Source: Paenochrobactrum gallinarii (GTDB taxonomy: Bacteria > Pseudomonadota > Alphaproteobacteria > Rhizobiales > Rhizobiaceae). From it: 64,000 nucleotides of DNA. Both the position numbers and the translations under genes were made by a program. Below are positions 34,442 through 44,347 of this stretch, in pieces. Location: the NCBI RefSeq assembly GCF_014205685.1, contig NZ_JACIIU010000001.1, forward strand, positions 496,001 through 560,000. The letters run 5' to 3'. Position 1 is the stretch's first letter, and every line of letters begins with the position of its first letter. The notes under the pieces are model-generated. The model was given only the letters and a program-made list of their open reading frames with translations. It was not told the DNA's origin and made no database searches.

Positions 34442-35416
34442 ATGCCAACACTTGCTCCTTTTGATCTGGAAGGCCACTGCCTTCTCACCTGCTTCGTCAA
34501 CGACATTCCGTTTTTTGTCATGGCAGACGGCACTGTGCATTGGCAGGATAACGGCCACCAGCAGGTGACCGCACATGATGGTATTCTATGCGCCACATTA
34601 AGTTTTGACGGCAAAAACATCCTCACCGGTGGTGAAGATGGCCGCATCTGCCGCATTGATGCATCCGGTAAAGTCACTGAAATTGCCCATCAGCCACGCA
34701 AATGGATCACCACGATTGCCAGCGGCCCGCACGGGATGGTGGCATTTGGCTCAGGCCGTATTGCATGGGTGCTGGGTTCTGACGGCAAATTACAGGAATT
34801 TGCGCAGGAACGCAGTGTTGAAGGCATCGCTTGCGCGCCTAAAGGCCAGCGTATTGCCATTGCCCGTTATAATGGTGCCGATCTGATCTGGACGGGAACG
34901 GCTGCCAAACCTGTCGATCTGGATTGGAAAGGCGCACATATTGATGCAACTTTCTCGCCCGATGGCCGCTTTCTGGTTACGTCCATGCAGGAAAATGCGC
35001 TGCATGGCTGGCGCTTGGAAGATAACCGCCACATGCGCATGACCGGTTATCCGGCCAAGATCAAAAGCTGGTCGTGGAGCGTCAAAGGCAAATGGCTTGC
35101 CACTTCCGGCGCTTCTGCTGCCATTGTCTGGCCTTTTGCCAGCAAAGACGGCCCGATGGGCAAAGCACCATTAGAACTTGGTATGCGTGGCGACACGATG
35201 GTCACGTCAGTCTGCTGTCATCCAAGCGAGGACATTGTCGCGATAGGCTATCAGGACGGCATGATTATGGTGGTACGTTTTGCTGACAGCAAAGAAGTGC
35301 TGCTACGCCGCCCCGGTAAAAGCGCCATTTCCAGCATGGGCTGGGACAAAGCTGGTCATCGCCTAAGCTTCGGCTCTGAAAATGGTGATTGCGGCCTGAT
35401 CGATATCACCACATAA
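34442..35416 (+). CDS. WD40-repeat beta-propeller protein
   Basis: A 324-residue protein that reads as a complete WD40-like propeller: repeated strands such as AATLSFDGKNILTGGEDGRI-type, IDATFSPDGRFLVTSM, SWSWSVKGKWLATSGASAAI and SSMGWDKAGHRLSFGSENGD. No signal peptide is present, so it is cytoplasmic. It starts three bases after the COG0523 stop and must be cotranscribed and probably coupled. WD40 proteins act as interaction scaffolds; a client-binding or regulatory role for the metallochaperone is a reasonable inference, and this gene pair is seen in other Rhizobiales. Confidence 0.88.
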   Translation: MPTLAPFDLEGHCLLTCFVNDIPFFVMADGTVHWQDNGHQQVTAHDGILCATLSFDGKNILTGGEDGRICRIDASGKVTEIAHQPRKWITTIASGPHGMVAFGSGRIAWVLGSDGKLQEFAQERSVEGIACAPKGQRIAIARYNGADLIWTGTAAKPVDLDWKGAHIDATFSPDGRFLVTSMQENALHGWRLEDNRHMRMTGYPAKIKSWSWSVKGKWLATSGASAAIVWPFASKDGPMGKAPLELGMRGDTMVTSVCCHPSEDIVAIGYQDGMIMVVRFADSKEVLLRRPGKSAISSMGWDKAGHRLSFGSENGDCGLIDITT

Positions 35417-35464
35417 GACATATATCAGAGCGCCCGTTAATGTTGCTAAAGCTTACGCGGCGCT

Positions 35465-36394
35465 CTAATCTTTCTTCGGCTTCACTTTCACATCCGTCAG
35501 CGCTGCGCCATCAAGCGAAGCTAACCATTGGCGGATCATCTGGCGGTCTTTCAAGCCCAGCATATGGCCGGAATCCACCATTTCGGCATCCAGTTTTGCC
35601 CCGCTGCGGCGCAAGGCATCCGACAAAGCAGGCGCAAAAGGCGAATATAATTTATCCTGCTCACCGGTAATCGTCAGCACCTGCACTTTGCTCAAATCAG
35701 CTTTTGGCATTTGTGCCAGCACCGGCATTGAGCGCATCAGTACCGCACGGCGCACCAGATCGGAATGCATAAACATCGTCGCTGCCAGCAAATTGGCACC
35801 ATTGGAATAACCGACGAATGTCGCGTTCGGCAGATCAAGATTTTCCTTCTCAGCCAGCTTGCTTAAAAAGACAACAAAAGCATCGGCTTCAAGTTGAACA
35901 TCTTTTTCATCAAACTTAACGGCAGTAATTTTACGATACCAACGCGTACCGCCATCCTGCAAAACGCGCCCGCGCACACCAAGCAGCACAGCTCGTGGCC
36001 AGACACGGCGCGCCAATGGCACAAGGCTTGCCTCATTACCGCCTGAACCATGCAAAAGCACCACCAGTTCACGCGAAGGGCTGCCGCCTTCCATCTCGTC
36101 AGGATGGTAAAACTGATAAATAAAAGTTGGATTACGAACCAGATTTTCTTTGGGCGTTACTGCCTTATCATCAGGCTTTTTACTCGGATCAATCATGATA
36201 AGCCCCTCTCCGGTCGGGCTGACTTGCACAGGCTTTGCCGTTATCGGCGTTTGGGTGTCGCCGGACGAAGCCGTCTGCTTATTACCGGACACAGAAGCCA
36301 AAGAAAGCCTGTCTGCAAATGCCGCAGAGCTCAAAAGAGCAAAACCGGATAAAGTTCCGATAGCCAGAAGTGATTTTAAGAAAACATTTACCAT
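35465..36394 (-). CDS. Secreted alpha/beta-hydrolase, esterase-like
   Basis: A 309-residue protein with a signal peptide (about residues 1-27, ending LSSAAFADR) and an alpha/beta-hydrolase domain of the phospholipase/carboxylesterase type. The oxyanion/first strand motif is LVVLLHGSGGNEASLV (about 109-124), the nucleophile Ser is in VGYSNGANLL (about 195-204), the acid is in TGEQDKLY and the His in DSGHMLGL. It should act in the periplasm on small esters. A weak inverted repeat (AGAGCGCC at 35427, GGCGCTCT at 35459) lies at its 3' end, between it and the convergent WD40 gene. Confidence 0.87.
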   Translation of the reverse strand: MVNVFLKSLLAIGTLSGFALLSSAAFADRLSLASVSGNKQTASSGDTQTPITAKPVQVSPTGEGLIMIDPSKKPDDKAVTPKENLVRNPTFIYQFYHPDEMEGGSPSRELVVLLHGSGGNEASLVPLARRVWPRAVLLGVRGRVLQDGGTRWYRKITAVKFDEKDVQLEADAFVVFLSKLAEKENLDLPNATFVGYSNGANLLAATMFMHSDLVRRAVLMRSMPVLAQMPKADLSKVQVLTITGEQDKLYSPFAPALSDALRRSGAKLDAEMVDSGHMLGLKDRQMIRQWLASLDGAALTDVKVKPKKD

Positions 36395-36624
36395 AACTAA
36401 GTTTTTGCCACCTAAATATTAGGCATTGGTTAAAAATGCGGATCCCACATAATTAAACACCGAGTTTGACAAAAATAATACAAAATCGGGTTCACCGGAA
36501 CCGAATTGCGCTGGATTTTTTAAACTTTATTACCTAGCCTTCTGTCAGATGCAGATAAGCACCCTCATGCGCGAAAGCTCATCATGTTGAAAACAAATAA
36601 ACAGGCGAGGATCGTTTAAGCGTA

Positions 36625-37677
36625 ATGAATAATTACGACTGGCTCAATATCACCATCAAGCTCATCCTCTGCCCTGTCGCGGTTGCCTTTTTCATCTGGG
36701 CAAGCTGCGCCATCTGGTTTCAAGCCCCTTTTGGCACTTTAATGCGGATCGCAATCATCGCCTTATGGCTTGGTGTGCTGATCTGGTATTTATGGGGTGA
36801 ACGTCATCCTGCCCCATGGCCGCGCCGCGCCGTTTTCTTATGTCTGTGCCTTGCTATTTTAGGCTGGTGGGTCACCATCAAACCCTCGCTTAACCGCATC
36901 TGGGCAGCAGAAGTTGCCCATACTGTCACCGGCACAGTGAATGGCAATATGGTAACACTCAACAATATCCGTGATTTTGAGTGGGAAAGTGAAAGCAAAT
37001 ATCAGATCCGCTGGAAAAGCGAGACCTATGATCTGAGCACCATCACCTCAACCGATGCCTTTCTTTCATATTGGACTGGCCCTGCCATCGCGCATACATT
37101 GGTTTCTTTCGGTTTTGCCGATGGCCGCCATATCGTCTTTTCTGCTGAAATTCGCAAAGAGCATCACGAGAAATTCTCTACCATTGGCGGCTTTTTCCGC
37201 AATTTTGAACTGGCAATGATTGCAGCCGAAGAAAGCGATATTATCTTCACCCGCACCAATATTCGCGGTGAACAAGTCTATCGCTACCCGATCGATATTC
37301 AGCCGGAAACCGCCAAAACATTGTTTTTAAGCTATGTGGAAAATGCCAACCGTCTGGCGAAAGAACCGGAGTTTTACAATACGCTTTTAACCAACTGCAC
37401 CACTGTCATTTATGAAATGGCCAAGCTGATGGATCCGGGTATTGTCTTTGATTACCGCATTCTGTTGTCTGGCTATGCGCCTTATTATCTTTATGACCAC
37501 GAGCTGATCTCCACGTCTGATACAGCTGAACATACAGTGGCCAAGGCACATATTAACGAGCTGGCGAAAGGTGACGCAAAAGATTATTCACGGCGTATCC
37601 GCCAGCCTGTCTCGCTCGGGCAACTGGATAAAATGCCAGCGCCGAGTTTTAAAATCATTAGTCCAGCGCTGCCGTAA
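36625..37677 (+). CDS. DUF4105 membrane protein
   Basis: A 350-residue protein with three N-terminal transmembrane helices (about residues 10-85) and a periplasmic DUF4105 (Lnb N-terminal-like) domain: HTLVSFGFADGRHIVFSAEI (about 153-172) and LLTNCTTVIYEMAKL (about 250-264), whose conserved His and Cys suggest a papain-like hydrolase fold. Function unknown. CGAGG lies about a dozen bases before the ATG. Its last 20 bases overlap the end of the convergent RidA gene. Confidence 0.85.
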   Translation: MNNYDWLNITIKLILCPVAVAFFIWASCAIWFQAPFGTLMRIAIIALWLGVLIWYLWGERHPAPWPRRAVFLCLCLAILGWWVTIKPSLNRIWAAEVAHTVTGTVNGNMVTLNNIRDFEWESESKYQIRWKSETYDLSTITSTDAFLSYWTGPAIAHTLVSFGFADGRHIVFSAEIRKEHHEKFSTIGGFFRNFELAMIAAEESDIIFTRTNIRGEQVYRYPIDIQPETAKTLFLSYVENANRLAKEPEFYNTLLTNCTTVIYEMAKLMDPGIVFDYRILLSGYAPYYLYDHELISTSDTAEHTVAKAHINELAKGDAKDYSRRIRQPVSLGQLDKMPAPSFKIISPALP

Positions 37678-38005
37678 TAATGATTTCTACTTTATATTCA
37701 GGGCTGGCGAGCTTTGCCTCGCCGGTCGCACGTGCAGGTGTATTCGCCGGATCAACCCAGGCTTCCCATGCCTTGTTCATTTCGCCAAAATCGGCCATAT
37801 CATCCAGCCAGATGATAGCTTGAAGGATTTTGGACTTGTTGGAGCCGGCCTTTGCCAAAGCTGCATCAATTTCTGCACAAACATCCTGAGTTTGTTGAAA
37901 AACGCTAGCGCCTGGTGTGCCAACCTGACCGGACAGATAAACTGTATTGCCGTGAATCACAGCTTCACTCATACGAGGGCCAACTTCGATACGACGAATG
38001 CTCAT
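37658..38005 (-). CDS. RidA/YjgF-family protein
   Basis: A 115-residue RidA/YjgF trimeric protein. SGQVGTPGASVFQQTQDVCAE-type sequence (about 26-46) and the C-terminal RATGEAKLASPEYKVEI carry the family pattern, including the conserved Arg and Glu at the subunit-interface site. Many homologues deaminate reactive enamine/imine intermediates from PLP enzymes. ATG at 38005 with CAGGAG upstream is chosen; a TTG two codons earlier is an alternative. The 3' end overlaps the convergent DUF4105 gene by 20 bases. Confidence 0.9.
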   Translation of the reverse strand: MSIRRIEVGPRMSEAVIHGNTVYLSGQVGTPGASVFQQTQDVCAEIDAALAKAGSNKSKILQAIIWLDDMADFGEMNKAWEAWVDPANTPARATGEAKLASPEYKVEIIITAALD

Positions 38006-38176
38006 GCTCAACTCCTGCTTTGCACGGTTATAATTTCAAGCCTTACCGCTTGAATATCATCCATTTATGCAGAGCATATTTATTTTCACCACAGCAATCA
38101 TTTTTTTATCATCAAACACATTTTAAACGGCTTTAATCCCTGTGTGTGAATGATAAGCAGCCCCTTTTACTTATGA

Positions 38177-38205
38177 TTGACTCAAAAGGCGGCATTCTCT
38201 ATAAG
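38177..38205 (+). promoter_or_regulatory. rpmH promoter
   Basis: TTGACT (38177-38182), a 17-base spacer and TATAAG (38200-38205) form a near-consensus RpoD promoter, leaving a leader of about 110 bases that contains a CCGGC/GCCGG hairpin. The rest of the 319-base gap 38006-38324 has no gene. Confidence 0.8.
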
Positions 38206-38324
38206 CCGCAACATATTCGTGAACATTTCACATCCGGCCAAAAGCCGGAAGGTTGTCGTTATACGAATTCGCTCCTGTTCAAGATACAGAACCAAGAAGG
38301 GCCGCACACCGCGGTATTAAATAA

Positions 38325-38459
38325 ATGAAGCGTACATACCAACCATCTAAGCTCGTCCGTAAGCGTCGCCACGGATTCCGCTCACGCATGGCCACCACTG
38401 GCGGTCGTAAAGTTATTGCCGCTCGCCGCTCCCGCGGTCGTAAGCGGTTGTCCGCATAA
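38325..38459 (+). CDS. rpmH: 50S ribosomal protein L34
   Basis: A 44-residue protein too short for most gene finders: it begins [20 protein letters not shown] and ends [11 protein letters not shown], the invariant L34 sequence. It is a component of the large ribosomal subunit. As in most bacteria it is followed directly by rnpA, then yidC. The start is fixed by homology; the promoter at 38177 precedes it. Confidence 0.98.
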   Translation: MKRTYQPSKLVRKRRHGFRSRMATTGGRKVIAARRSRGRKRLSA

Positions 38460-38466
38460 TTCGCAA

Positions 38467-38485
38467 CCGCGCTTTGTAAGCGCGG
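38467..38485 (+). terminator. Hairpin between rpmH and rnpA
   Basis: CCGCGCTT and AAGCGCGG form an eight-base stem with a TGT loop just after the rpmH stop. Without a T-run it is more likely an RNA processing or stabilising hairpin that sets the high L34 to RnpA ratio. Confidence 0.65.
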
Positions 38486-38498
38486 CTGATTGTGCGAA

Positions 38499-38933
38499 AT
38501 GGACAAAATAACGAACAAACAAACACTCCGCCTTCGCAAGAGAGCGGAGTTTTTGACTGTAAGGAATGGCGAAAAACGCCGTGGCCCCTTGTTTCTGATG
38601 GAAGTACGGGGCCGCACGCCAGAAGAATCGGCTACTGCTAAAATTGGCAACGCAACGCGGGTTGGTTTTACGGTTACAAAGAAAAACGGCAATGCCGTTA
38701 TTCGCAATCGTATCCGCCGCAGGCTTCGAGAAGCCGTGCGCTGTCATGCAGCAGATGACATGCAGCCTTCAACCGACTATGTGATTGTTGCACGAAGAGA
38801 GGCACTCACTGCGCCCTTTCTGACCATTGCACAGGAAATTGCCAAGCGCGCCAAGCGCAGCAATGATCGTGACAGATCAGACAAGAAGCGCCGAAGCGAA
38901 CGACCGGAATCAGGACCCGTCAATGGAAAATAA
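38499..38933 (+). CDS. rnpA: Ribonuclease P protein component
   Basis: A 144-residue basic protein that binds the RNase P RNA and helps mature tRNA 5' ends. The family core is [13 protein letters not shown] near the start and [20 protein letters not shown] (about 59-78) with the RNR motif. ATG at 38499 is chosen; no strong ribosome binding site is visible, so translation may be coupled to, or much weaker than, rpmH. Its last 11 bases overlap yidC. Confidence 0.95.
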   Translation: MDKITNKQTLRLRKRAEFLTVRNGEKRRGPLFLMEVRGRTPEESATAKIGNATRVGFTVTKKNGNAVIRNRIRRRLREAVRCHAADDMQPSTDYVIVARREALTAPFLTIAQEIAKRAKRSNDRDRSDKKRRSERPESGPVNGK

Positions 38934-40761
38934 TCGAAATTTCTTCATCACCATTGCCCTGTCCATCCTCATACTGACACTCTGGCAGGTCTTTTACATG
39001 GGCCCCAAGTCGGAAGCCCAGCGTGAACAGGCACGCATTGAGGAGCAGCAGCGTCAGGCACAAACCGCCACGCAGCAGGGCAATGCAGCCAATACTGGCT
39101 CTGGTGACACCCCCCAAATGCAGCAATCCGCTGGCACTATTCCGGGTCAGGTTCCGGGATCTGACAATGTCGCATCCGGCTCATTGAGCCGCGAAGCAGC
39201 TCTTGGTCAGTCCAAGCGTATTGCCATTGAAACACCGGCACTTCGTGGTTCAATCAATCTGACCGGCGCACGTCTCGATGATCTGTTTTTGAACAATTAT
39301 CACGAAACCGTTGATGACAAATCGCCGAATATCGAACTCTTTGCACCTTCTGCACTGCGTCAGGGCTATTTTGTTGAACTGGGCTTTGCCGGCAATGACA
39401 CAACCGGTGCTGTTCCGGGCCCAAGCACTGTCTGGACTGTTGAAGGCAATGACAAGCTGACACCGTCATCCCCTGTCACTTTGTCCTTCACCAACGACAA
39501 GAACATCACTTTCAAACGCACCATCTCGGTGGATGACGCTTATCTCTTCACATTTGAAGACAGCATCATCAATGAAGCAGGCGTGCCTGTATCGCTGGCC
39601 TCTTACGGCCGCGTCACCCGCTTCAACCAGCCGGACCATGCAAGCGCCACTTACGTGCTGCATGAAGGCCTCATTGGTGTGATGGGTGAAGACGGTCTTC
39701 AGGAAATCAAATATTCCAAGATCGAAGACAACAAAGACATGCCGTTTAAGGATGTTTCCGGCGGCTGGCTTGGCATCACCGATAAATACTGGGCGGCAAC
39801 CCTTATTCCGCCGCAGACCGAAAAATACACTGCCCGTTTCTCCCACTTCACCAATGACCGTCCACGCTATCAGGCTGATTTCCTGAGCGAGCCGATCACT
39901 GTTGCTGCCGGAGCAACCGAGACACTGACCAATCATGTTTTTGCCGGTGCCAAAGTTGTTTCCGACATCAAAAAATATGAAGAAAAGCTCAGCATCAAAA
40001 ACTTCGAACTGCTGATCGACTGGGGCTGGTTCTACTTCATCACCAAGCCGATGTTCTACCTGATTGACTGGATCTATAAATTCTCAGGCAATTTCGGTGT
40101 CGCAATTCTGGTGGTGACCGTTATCCTCAAGGGCCTGTTCTTCCCGCTTGCCAACAAGTCTTATGCTTCGATGGCACGTATGAAGATGATGCAGCCTGCC
40201 ATGCTTGAAATCCGTGAAAAATATGCGGATGACAAGGTCAAGCAGCAGCAGGAAATGATGCAGCTCTATAAGCGTGAAAAGATCAACCCGCTGGCCGGTT
40301 GCTGGCCTGTGCTGGTGCAGATCCCTGTATTCTTCGCGCTTTATAAGGTTCTTTATGTCACCATCGAAATGCGTCATGCGCCTTTCTTTGGCTGGATTCA
40401 CGACCTTGCTGCGCCGGATCCGACCTCGCTGTTCAACCTGTTCGGTCTGCTGCCATATGATGTGCCGCAGTTCCTGATGGTTGGTGTCTGGCCTCTGATC
40501 ATGGGTATCACCATGTTCTTGCAGATGCGTATGAACCCGACCCCTCCGGATCCGACACAGGCGATGATCTTCACATGGATGCCGATCATCTTCACCTTCA
40601 TGCTTGCAGCTTTCCCTGCCGGTCTCGTTATCTACTGGGCATGGAACAATACGCTCTCCATCACCCAGCAAGCGATCATCATGAAGCGTCAGGGTGCTAA
40701 GATCGAATTGCTCGATAATCTGAAGGCGCTTTTCAAGAAAAAGCCCAAACCGGCTAAATAA
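38923..40761 (+). CDS. yidC: Membrane protein insertase YidC
   Basis: A 612-residue YidC/Oxa1 insertase. A first transmembrane helix (about residues 6-25) is followed by a Gln/Gly-rich linker, the large periplasmic beta domain, and the five-helix insertase core from about residue 380 ([20 protein letters not shown], then the coiled hairpin [20 protein letters not shown]). It inserts and folds inner-membrane proteins with or without SecYEG. ATG at 38923 is taken because CAGGA precedes it and the family starts MENNRNFF; it overlaps rnpA by 11 bases. A terminator follows. Confidence 0.97.
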   Translation: MENNRNFFITIALSILILTLWQVFYMGPKSEAQREQARIEEQQRQAQTATQQGNAANTGSGDTPQMQQSAGTIPGQVPGSDNVASGSLSREAALGQSKRIAIETPALRGSINLTGARLDDLFLNNYHETVDDKSPNIELFAPSALRQGYFVELGFAGNDTTGAVPGPSTVWTVEGNDKLTPSSPVTLSFTNDKNITFKRTISVDDAYLFTFEDSIINEAGVPVSLASYGRVTRFNQPDHASATYVLHEGLIGVMGEDGLQEIKYSKIEDNKDMPFKDVSGGWLGITDKYWAATLIPPQTEKYTARFSHFTNDRPRYQADFLSEPITVAAGATETLTNHVFAGAKVVSDIKKYEEKLSIKNFELLIDWGWFYFITKPMFYLIDWIYKFSGNFGVAILVVTVILKGLFFPLANKSYASMARMKMMQPAMLEIREKYADDKVKQQQEMMQLYKREKINPLAGCWPVLVQIPVFFALYKVLYVTIEMRHAPFFGWIHDLAAPDPTSLFNLFGLLPYDVPQFLMVGVWPLIMGITMFLQMRMNPTPPDPTQAMIFTWMPIIFTFMLAAFPAGLVIYWAWNNTLSITQQAIIMKRQGAKIELLDNLKALFKKKPKPAK

Positions 40762-40775
40762 TCCGGTATAAGAAT

Positions 40776-40806
40776 AAAAGCCCCTGTCTTCACAGGGGCT
40801 TTTTTT
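40776..40806 (+). terminator. Rho-independent terminator after yidC
   Basis: AAAAGCCCCTGT and ACAGGGGCTTTT form a 12-base perfect stem with a CTTC loop and a T-run. Confidence 0.95.
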
Positions 40807-40896
40807 ACATCATTTTTAATTGCATAGTTGACAAGCGAGCTATTAAGCTTGATGCCAACATGTAAGATAAAACCCCTTCTGAACTGGACATCTAAG

Positions 40897-41694
40897 TTGA
40901 GCAAACAAGATAAACCTACCTCCAAAAACTTGAGCTCTGCTTCTCCGGCTTCAGCTAAAGCATCCACACCTGCAAAAGCACCAGTGGTCAATATTACCTC
41001 TTCCAATGTCGGCGAACTGCTTGCCCGCGAAGAAGCAGCCCGTCAGGCTTTGATTAATGAAGGCCGCCTGCTTTTTGCCAAAAGCTGGATTTTCATCCGC
41101 GGCGTACCTTCAATGAAGTTTCTGCCTGCTGAAGGTCCTGTTGAGATTGCATTTGCCGGACGCTCCAATGTCGGCAAATCTTCGCTCATCAATGCACTGG
41201 TGACGAAAAAAGGCTTAGCCCGTACATCCAACACGCCGGGTCGTACACAAGAGCTCAACTATTTTGTACCGGATGGTTATTCCGGTGAAGATGGTGACCT
41301 GCCGCCGCTCGCCCTCGTCGATATGCCGGGGTACGGCTTTGCCGAAGCGCCGAAATCACAGGTCGATGCATGGACACGACTCGTATTTGATTATTTGCGC
41401 GGCCGCACCACTTTGAAGCGCGTTTATGTGCTGATTGATTCGCGCCACGGCATCAAAAAGAACGATGCCGAAGTGCTCGACCTCCTCGATAAAGCTGCGG
41501 TTTCCTACCAGATTGTGCTGACTAAAATCGACAAGATCAAACCGGCCGGTATTCCGCGCCTGATGGAAGAGACCAAAAAACTCACCATCAAACGCGCTGC
41601 CTGCTTCCCCGGCATCATTGCCACTTCTTCAGAAAAAGGCATTGGTTTTGAAGAATTGCGCGCTGCCATCGCACTTGTTGCAAAAGAAGCCTGA
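40897..41694 (+). CDS. engB: Ribosome biogenesis GTPase EngB/YihA
   Basis: A TrmE-Era-EngA-EngB-Septin-like GTPase needed for 50S assembly. G1 is GRSNVGKSS, switch residues lie in [15 protein letters not shown]3 is DMPGYG and G4 is TKID. TTG at 40897 ([11 protein letters not shown]) gives 265 residues, including an Ala/Ser/Pro-rich N-terminal extension of about 45 residues compared with the usual 200-215; an open frame continues back to 40828 and an ATG at 40852 is possible, so the start is uncertain. It follows the yidC terminator, as in other Rhizobiales. Confidence 0.92.
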   Translation: MSKQDKPTSKNLSSASPASAKASTPAKAPVVNITSSNVGELLAREEAARQALINEGRLLFAKSWIFIRGVPSMKFLPAEGPVEIAFAGRSNVGKSSLINALVTKKGLARTSNTPGRTQELNYFVPDGYSGEDGDLPPLALVDMPGYGFAEAPKSQVDAWTRLVFDYLRGRTTLKRVYVLIDSRHGIKKNDAEVLDLLDKAAVSYQIVLTKIDKIKPAGIPRLMEETKKLTIKRAACFPGIIATSSEKGIGFEELRAAIALVAKEA

Positions 41695-41785
41695 TTGATC
41701 CAAAAAGACCAGTTGAAGCATTCCGTCAGGAATGCTTTTCTGTAATGAATCACTCTTATGTCCGTTTGCTGCTATGGATAATGTA

Positions 41786-42682
41786 ATGACCAATACACCT
41801 GAACAGAATGCCGAAGTACAAGCTCAACTTTTATCCGCAGCACTGCCATATATGCAGCGTTACGAGAATAAAAATGTCGTGGTGAAGTATGGCGGTCACG
41901 CCATGGGCAATCCGGAACTCGGTAAAGCCTTTGCCCGCGACATCGCGCTGCTCAAACAATCCGGCATCAATCCGATCGTCGTTCATGGCGGCGGCCCGCA
42001 GATTCAAGCCATGCTCACCAAGCTCGGTATTGAATCACGCTTTGAAGGCGGCTTGCGCGTCACCGACGAAAAGACAGTCGAGATCGTTGAAATGGTACTG
42101 GCCGGTTCCATCAACAAAGAAATCGTTGCGCTCATCAATGCTGAAGGCGAATGGGCGATCGGTCTTTGCGGTAAAGACGGCAATATGGTTTTTGCTGAAA
42201 AAGCACGTAAAACTGTGGTTGATCCGGATTCAAACATTGAACGCGTCCTCGACCTTGGTTTTGTAGGTGAGCCGATTGAAGTTGATCGCACCTTGCTTGA
42301 TCTGCTTGCCCGCTCAGAAATGATCCCAGTCATCGCGCCGGTTGCACCGGGTCGTGACGGCCACACTTACAATATCAATGCCGATACATTTGCCGGTGCG
42401 ATTGCCGGTGCTTGTAAGGCGACACGTCTTTTGTTCCTCACCGATGTTCCGGGTGTTTTGGACAAAGACAAAAACCTGATCAAAGAATTGTCGATTGCTG
42501 ACGCAAAAGCTTTGATTAAAGATGGCACAATTTCCGGTGGCATGATCCCTAAAGTGGAAACCTGCATTGATGCCATCAATCGTGGTGTTGAAGGCGTGGT
42601 TATCCTGAATGGTAAAACCCCGCATTCCATCTTGCTTGAGCTCTTCACCGAGCGCGGTGCCGGCACTCTGATCGTACGCTAA
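41786..42682 (+). CDS. argB: Acetylglutamate kinase
   Basis: A 298-residue amino-acid kinase that phosphorylates N-acetylglutamate in arginine synthesis. Motifs are [10 protein letters not shown] (about 33-42), VVHGGGPQI (about 66-74), GLCGKDGNM and [17 protein letters not shown] at 41786 ([20 protein letters not shown]) is preferred by comparison with Brucella ArgB; other in-frame ATG codons lie upstream. The N-terminal helix indicates the hexameric, arginine-inhibited type. It is 91 bases after engB. Confidence 0.95.
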   Translation: MTNTPEQNAEVQAQLLSAALPYMQRYENKNVVVKYGGHAMGNPELGKAFARDIALLKQSGINPIVVHGGGPQIQAMLTKLGIESRFEGGLRVTDEKTVEIVEMVLAGSINKEIVALINAEGEWAIGLCGKDGNMVFAEKARKTVVDPDSNIERVLDLGFVGEPIEVDRTLLDLLARSEMIPVIAPVAPGRDGHTYNINADTFAGAIAGACKATRLLFLTDVPGVLDKDKNLIKELSIADAKALIKDGTISGGMIPKVETCIDAINRGVEGVVILNGKTPHSILLELFTERGAGTLIVR

Positions 42683-42707
42683 AATTTTCAAGCGTTTCTT
42701 GTCTGTG

Positions 42708-42747
42708 GCAGCCGGTATTTTAACAATGCCGGCTGCTTGAGTTTTAT
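42708..42747 (+). terminator. Hairpin after argB
   Basis: GCAGCCGG (42708-42715) and CCGGCTGC (42729-42736) form an eight-base stem before TTGAGTTTTATT. It overlaps the approach to the next ribosome binding site, so it may be only a partial terminator. Confidence 0.6.
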
Positions 42748-42757
42748 TGAGGATACG

Positions 42758-43453
42758 ATGACCAACAAGCCGGATGCTCAAGCTTTTTCCCACATTACTG
42801 ATTGGGTGTTTGATCTCGACAACACGCTCTATCCGCATGAAACCAATTTGTTTTCGCAAATTGATGTGCGGATGACAGCCTATATTCGGGAGCTTTTGCA
42901 GCTCGACCATGATGATGCGCGCAAGCTGCAAAAGCAGTTCTACCGTGATTACGGCACCACGCTAAAAGGCTTGATGGAAGTCCACAATATCGATCCCGAT
43001 GACTTTCTGATGAAAGTGCATGATATTGATTATACATGGCTGAAGCCTGATCCGGATTTGGCGGTTACACTCAAACAATTGCCCGGCCGCCGTTTTATCT
43101 TCACCAATGGTGACCGCACCCATGCGGAACGTGCAGCCAGCCAGCTTGGTATCCTTGATTGTTTTGACGATATTTTTGACATTGTCGCAGCTGATCTGAC
43201 ACCTAAACCGGCACAAGCCACTTATGATGGTTTCTTACAGAAATTCTCCGTCGATCCGACAAAATCAGTGATGTTTGAAGATCTCGCGCGTAATCTTACA
43301 GTGCCGAAAAGTCTTGGCATGAAAACAGTGCTGATTGTTCCTAATAATTTTGAACCGACTTTTTCAGAAATCTGGGAAAGCGACAAAGGCTTCACCGATG
43401 AAGTGGACTATGTCACCGATGATATCGGTACATTCCTGAAATCAGTCCTCTGA
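42758..43453 (+). CDS. HAD-family pyrimidine 5'-nucleotidase
   Basis: A 231-residue haloacid dehalogenase-superfamily phosphatase of the Sdt1/pyrimidine 5'-nucleotidase subgroup. The nucleophile motif is FDLDNTLYPHE (about 16-26), motif II is FTNGD, and the motif III/IV region is MFEDLARNL. It likely dephosphorylates UMP/CMP or related small phosphates in the cytoplasm. ATG at 42758 has GAGG five bases upstream; an in-frame TTG lies seven codons earlier. The position after argB is conserved in Brucellaceae. Confidence 0.9.
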   Translation: MTNKPDAQAFSHITDWVFDLDNTLYPHETNLFSQIDVRMTAYIRELLQLDHDDARKLQKQFYRDYGTTLKGLMEVHNIDPDDFLMKVHDIDYTWLKPDPDLAVTLKQLPGRRFIFTNGDRTHAERAASQLGILDCFDDIFDIVAADLTPKPAQATYDGFLQKFSVDPTKSVMFEDLARNLTVPKSLGMKTVLIVPNNFEPTFSEIWESDKGFTDEVDYVTDDIGTFLKSVL

Positions 43454-43464
43454 TAAAACATATG

Positions 43465-43499
43465 AAAAAGGCGGCAGATTAAAAATCAGCCGCCATTTT
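43465..43499. terminator. Bidirectional terminator
   Basis: GGCGGC (43470-43475) and GCCGCC (43489-43494), extended by AAAAA and ATTTT flanks, separate the convergent HAD and LOG genes. Confidence 0.8.
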
Positions 43500-43507
43500 G
43501 ATTGTGC

Positions 43508-44347
43508 TTAAAGCGAATAGAAGCGCTTCACTTCATCCCATGCTTCGTCTGCCGTATCAACAAAGGTCAGAAGATCGACATCGGATGGTGAAATTGTCCC
43601 CTGCTCGGCCAGATAATCAATATTGATTGCCTTGCTCCAGAACTCCTTGCCAAACAGCAGCAAAGGCACCGGTTCCATGCGGTTGGTCTGGATAAGCGTC
43701 ATGGTTTCAAACAGCTCATCCATCGTGCCGAAGCCGCCGGGGAAAACAGCAAATGCCTTGGCGCGCATCAAAAAGTGCATTTTACGGATCGCAAAATAAT
43801 GGAAGTTGAAGCACAGTTCAGGCGTCACATAAAGATTGGGCGCCTGCTCATGCGGCAACACAATATTTAAACCTATGCTTGGCGCACCAACATCCTGCGC
43901 GCCGCGGTTGCCCGCTTCCATCACACCGGGGCCACCACCTGTGACCACAACAAATTCACGATAATAAGTGGTAGCCGAATATTCAGAACATATGCGCGCG
44001 AATTGGCGCGCTTCTTCATAATATTTGGCATTGGCTTCCAGATTTTTCTTTTGCACTTCATTTTTGGCTGCCCATGCTTCGCCGCCAGGCTCCGGAATAC
44101 GCGCACCACCAAACAGCACAACAGTTGATTTTACGCCGCGGTCTTCCAGCACCATTTCAGGCTTGAGTAATTCCAATTGCAAACGAACCGGACGCAATTC
44201 ACGTCGTGTCAAAAAATCATTATCGTCAAAAGCCAAACGATAAGCGTCTGATGTGGTTTGTGGAGTTACAGGCACTTCAGCGGCCTGTTTCACAGCTTCC
44301 TGTGAGTTCGGAAATGGCGTCCAACCGTTTTTTTCAATCGGATTCAT
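43508..44347 (-). CDS. LOG-family (TIGR00730) Rossmann-fold protein
   Basis: A 279-residue protein of the LOG/TIGR00730 family, whose members are nucleoside-5'-monophosphate phosphoribohydrolases (cytokinin-activating in plants and some bacteria). The signatures are VTGGGPGVMEAGNRGA (about 136-151) and FPGGFGTMDELFETM (about 203-217), which carry the active-site Arg/Glu set. It has an N-terminal extension of about 65 residues relative to short LOG proteins. The substrate in this organism is unknown; purine nucleotide salvage is more likely than hormone synthesis. Confidence 0.9.
   Translation of the reverse strand: MNPIEKNGWTPFPNSQEAVKQAAEVPVTPQTTSDAYRLAFDDNDFLTRRELRPVRLQLELLKPEMVLEDRGVKSTVVLFGGARIPEPGGEAWAAKNEVQKKNLEANAKYYEEARQFARICSEYSATTYYREFVVVTGGGPGVMEAGNRGAQDVGAPSIGLNIVLPHEQAPNLYVTPELCFNFHYFAIRKMHFLMRAKAFAVFPGGFGTMDELFETMTLIQTNRMEPVPLLLFGKEFWSKAINIDYLAEQGTISPSDVDLLTFVDTADEAWDEVKRFYSL

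Noticed and set aside
38006-38324. Replication origin next to rpmH
   Set aside because: No cluster of DnaA boxes or dnaA gene is present; in Rhizobiales the origin is usually elsewhere.
38146-38328. 60-codon frame just before rpmH
   Set aside because: The near-consensus rpmH promoter lies inside it and its end overlaps the L34 start; it is promoter and leader sequence.
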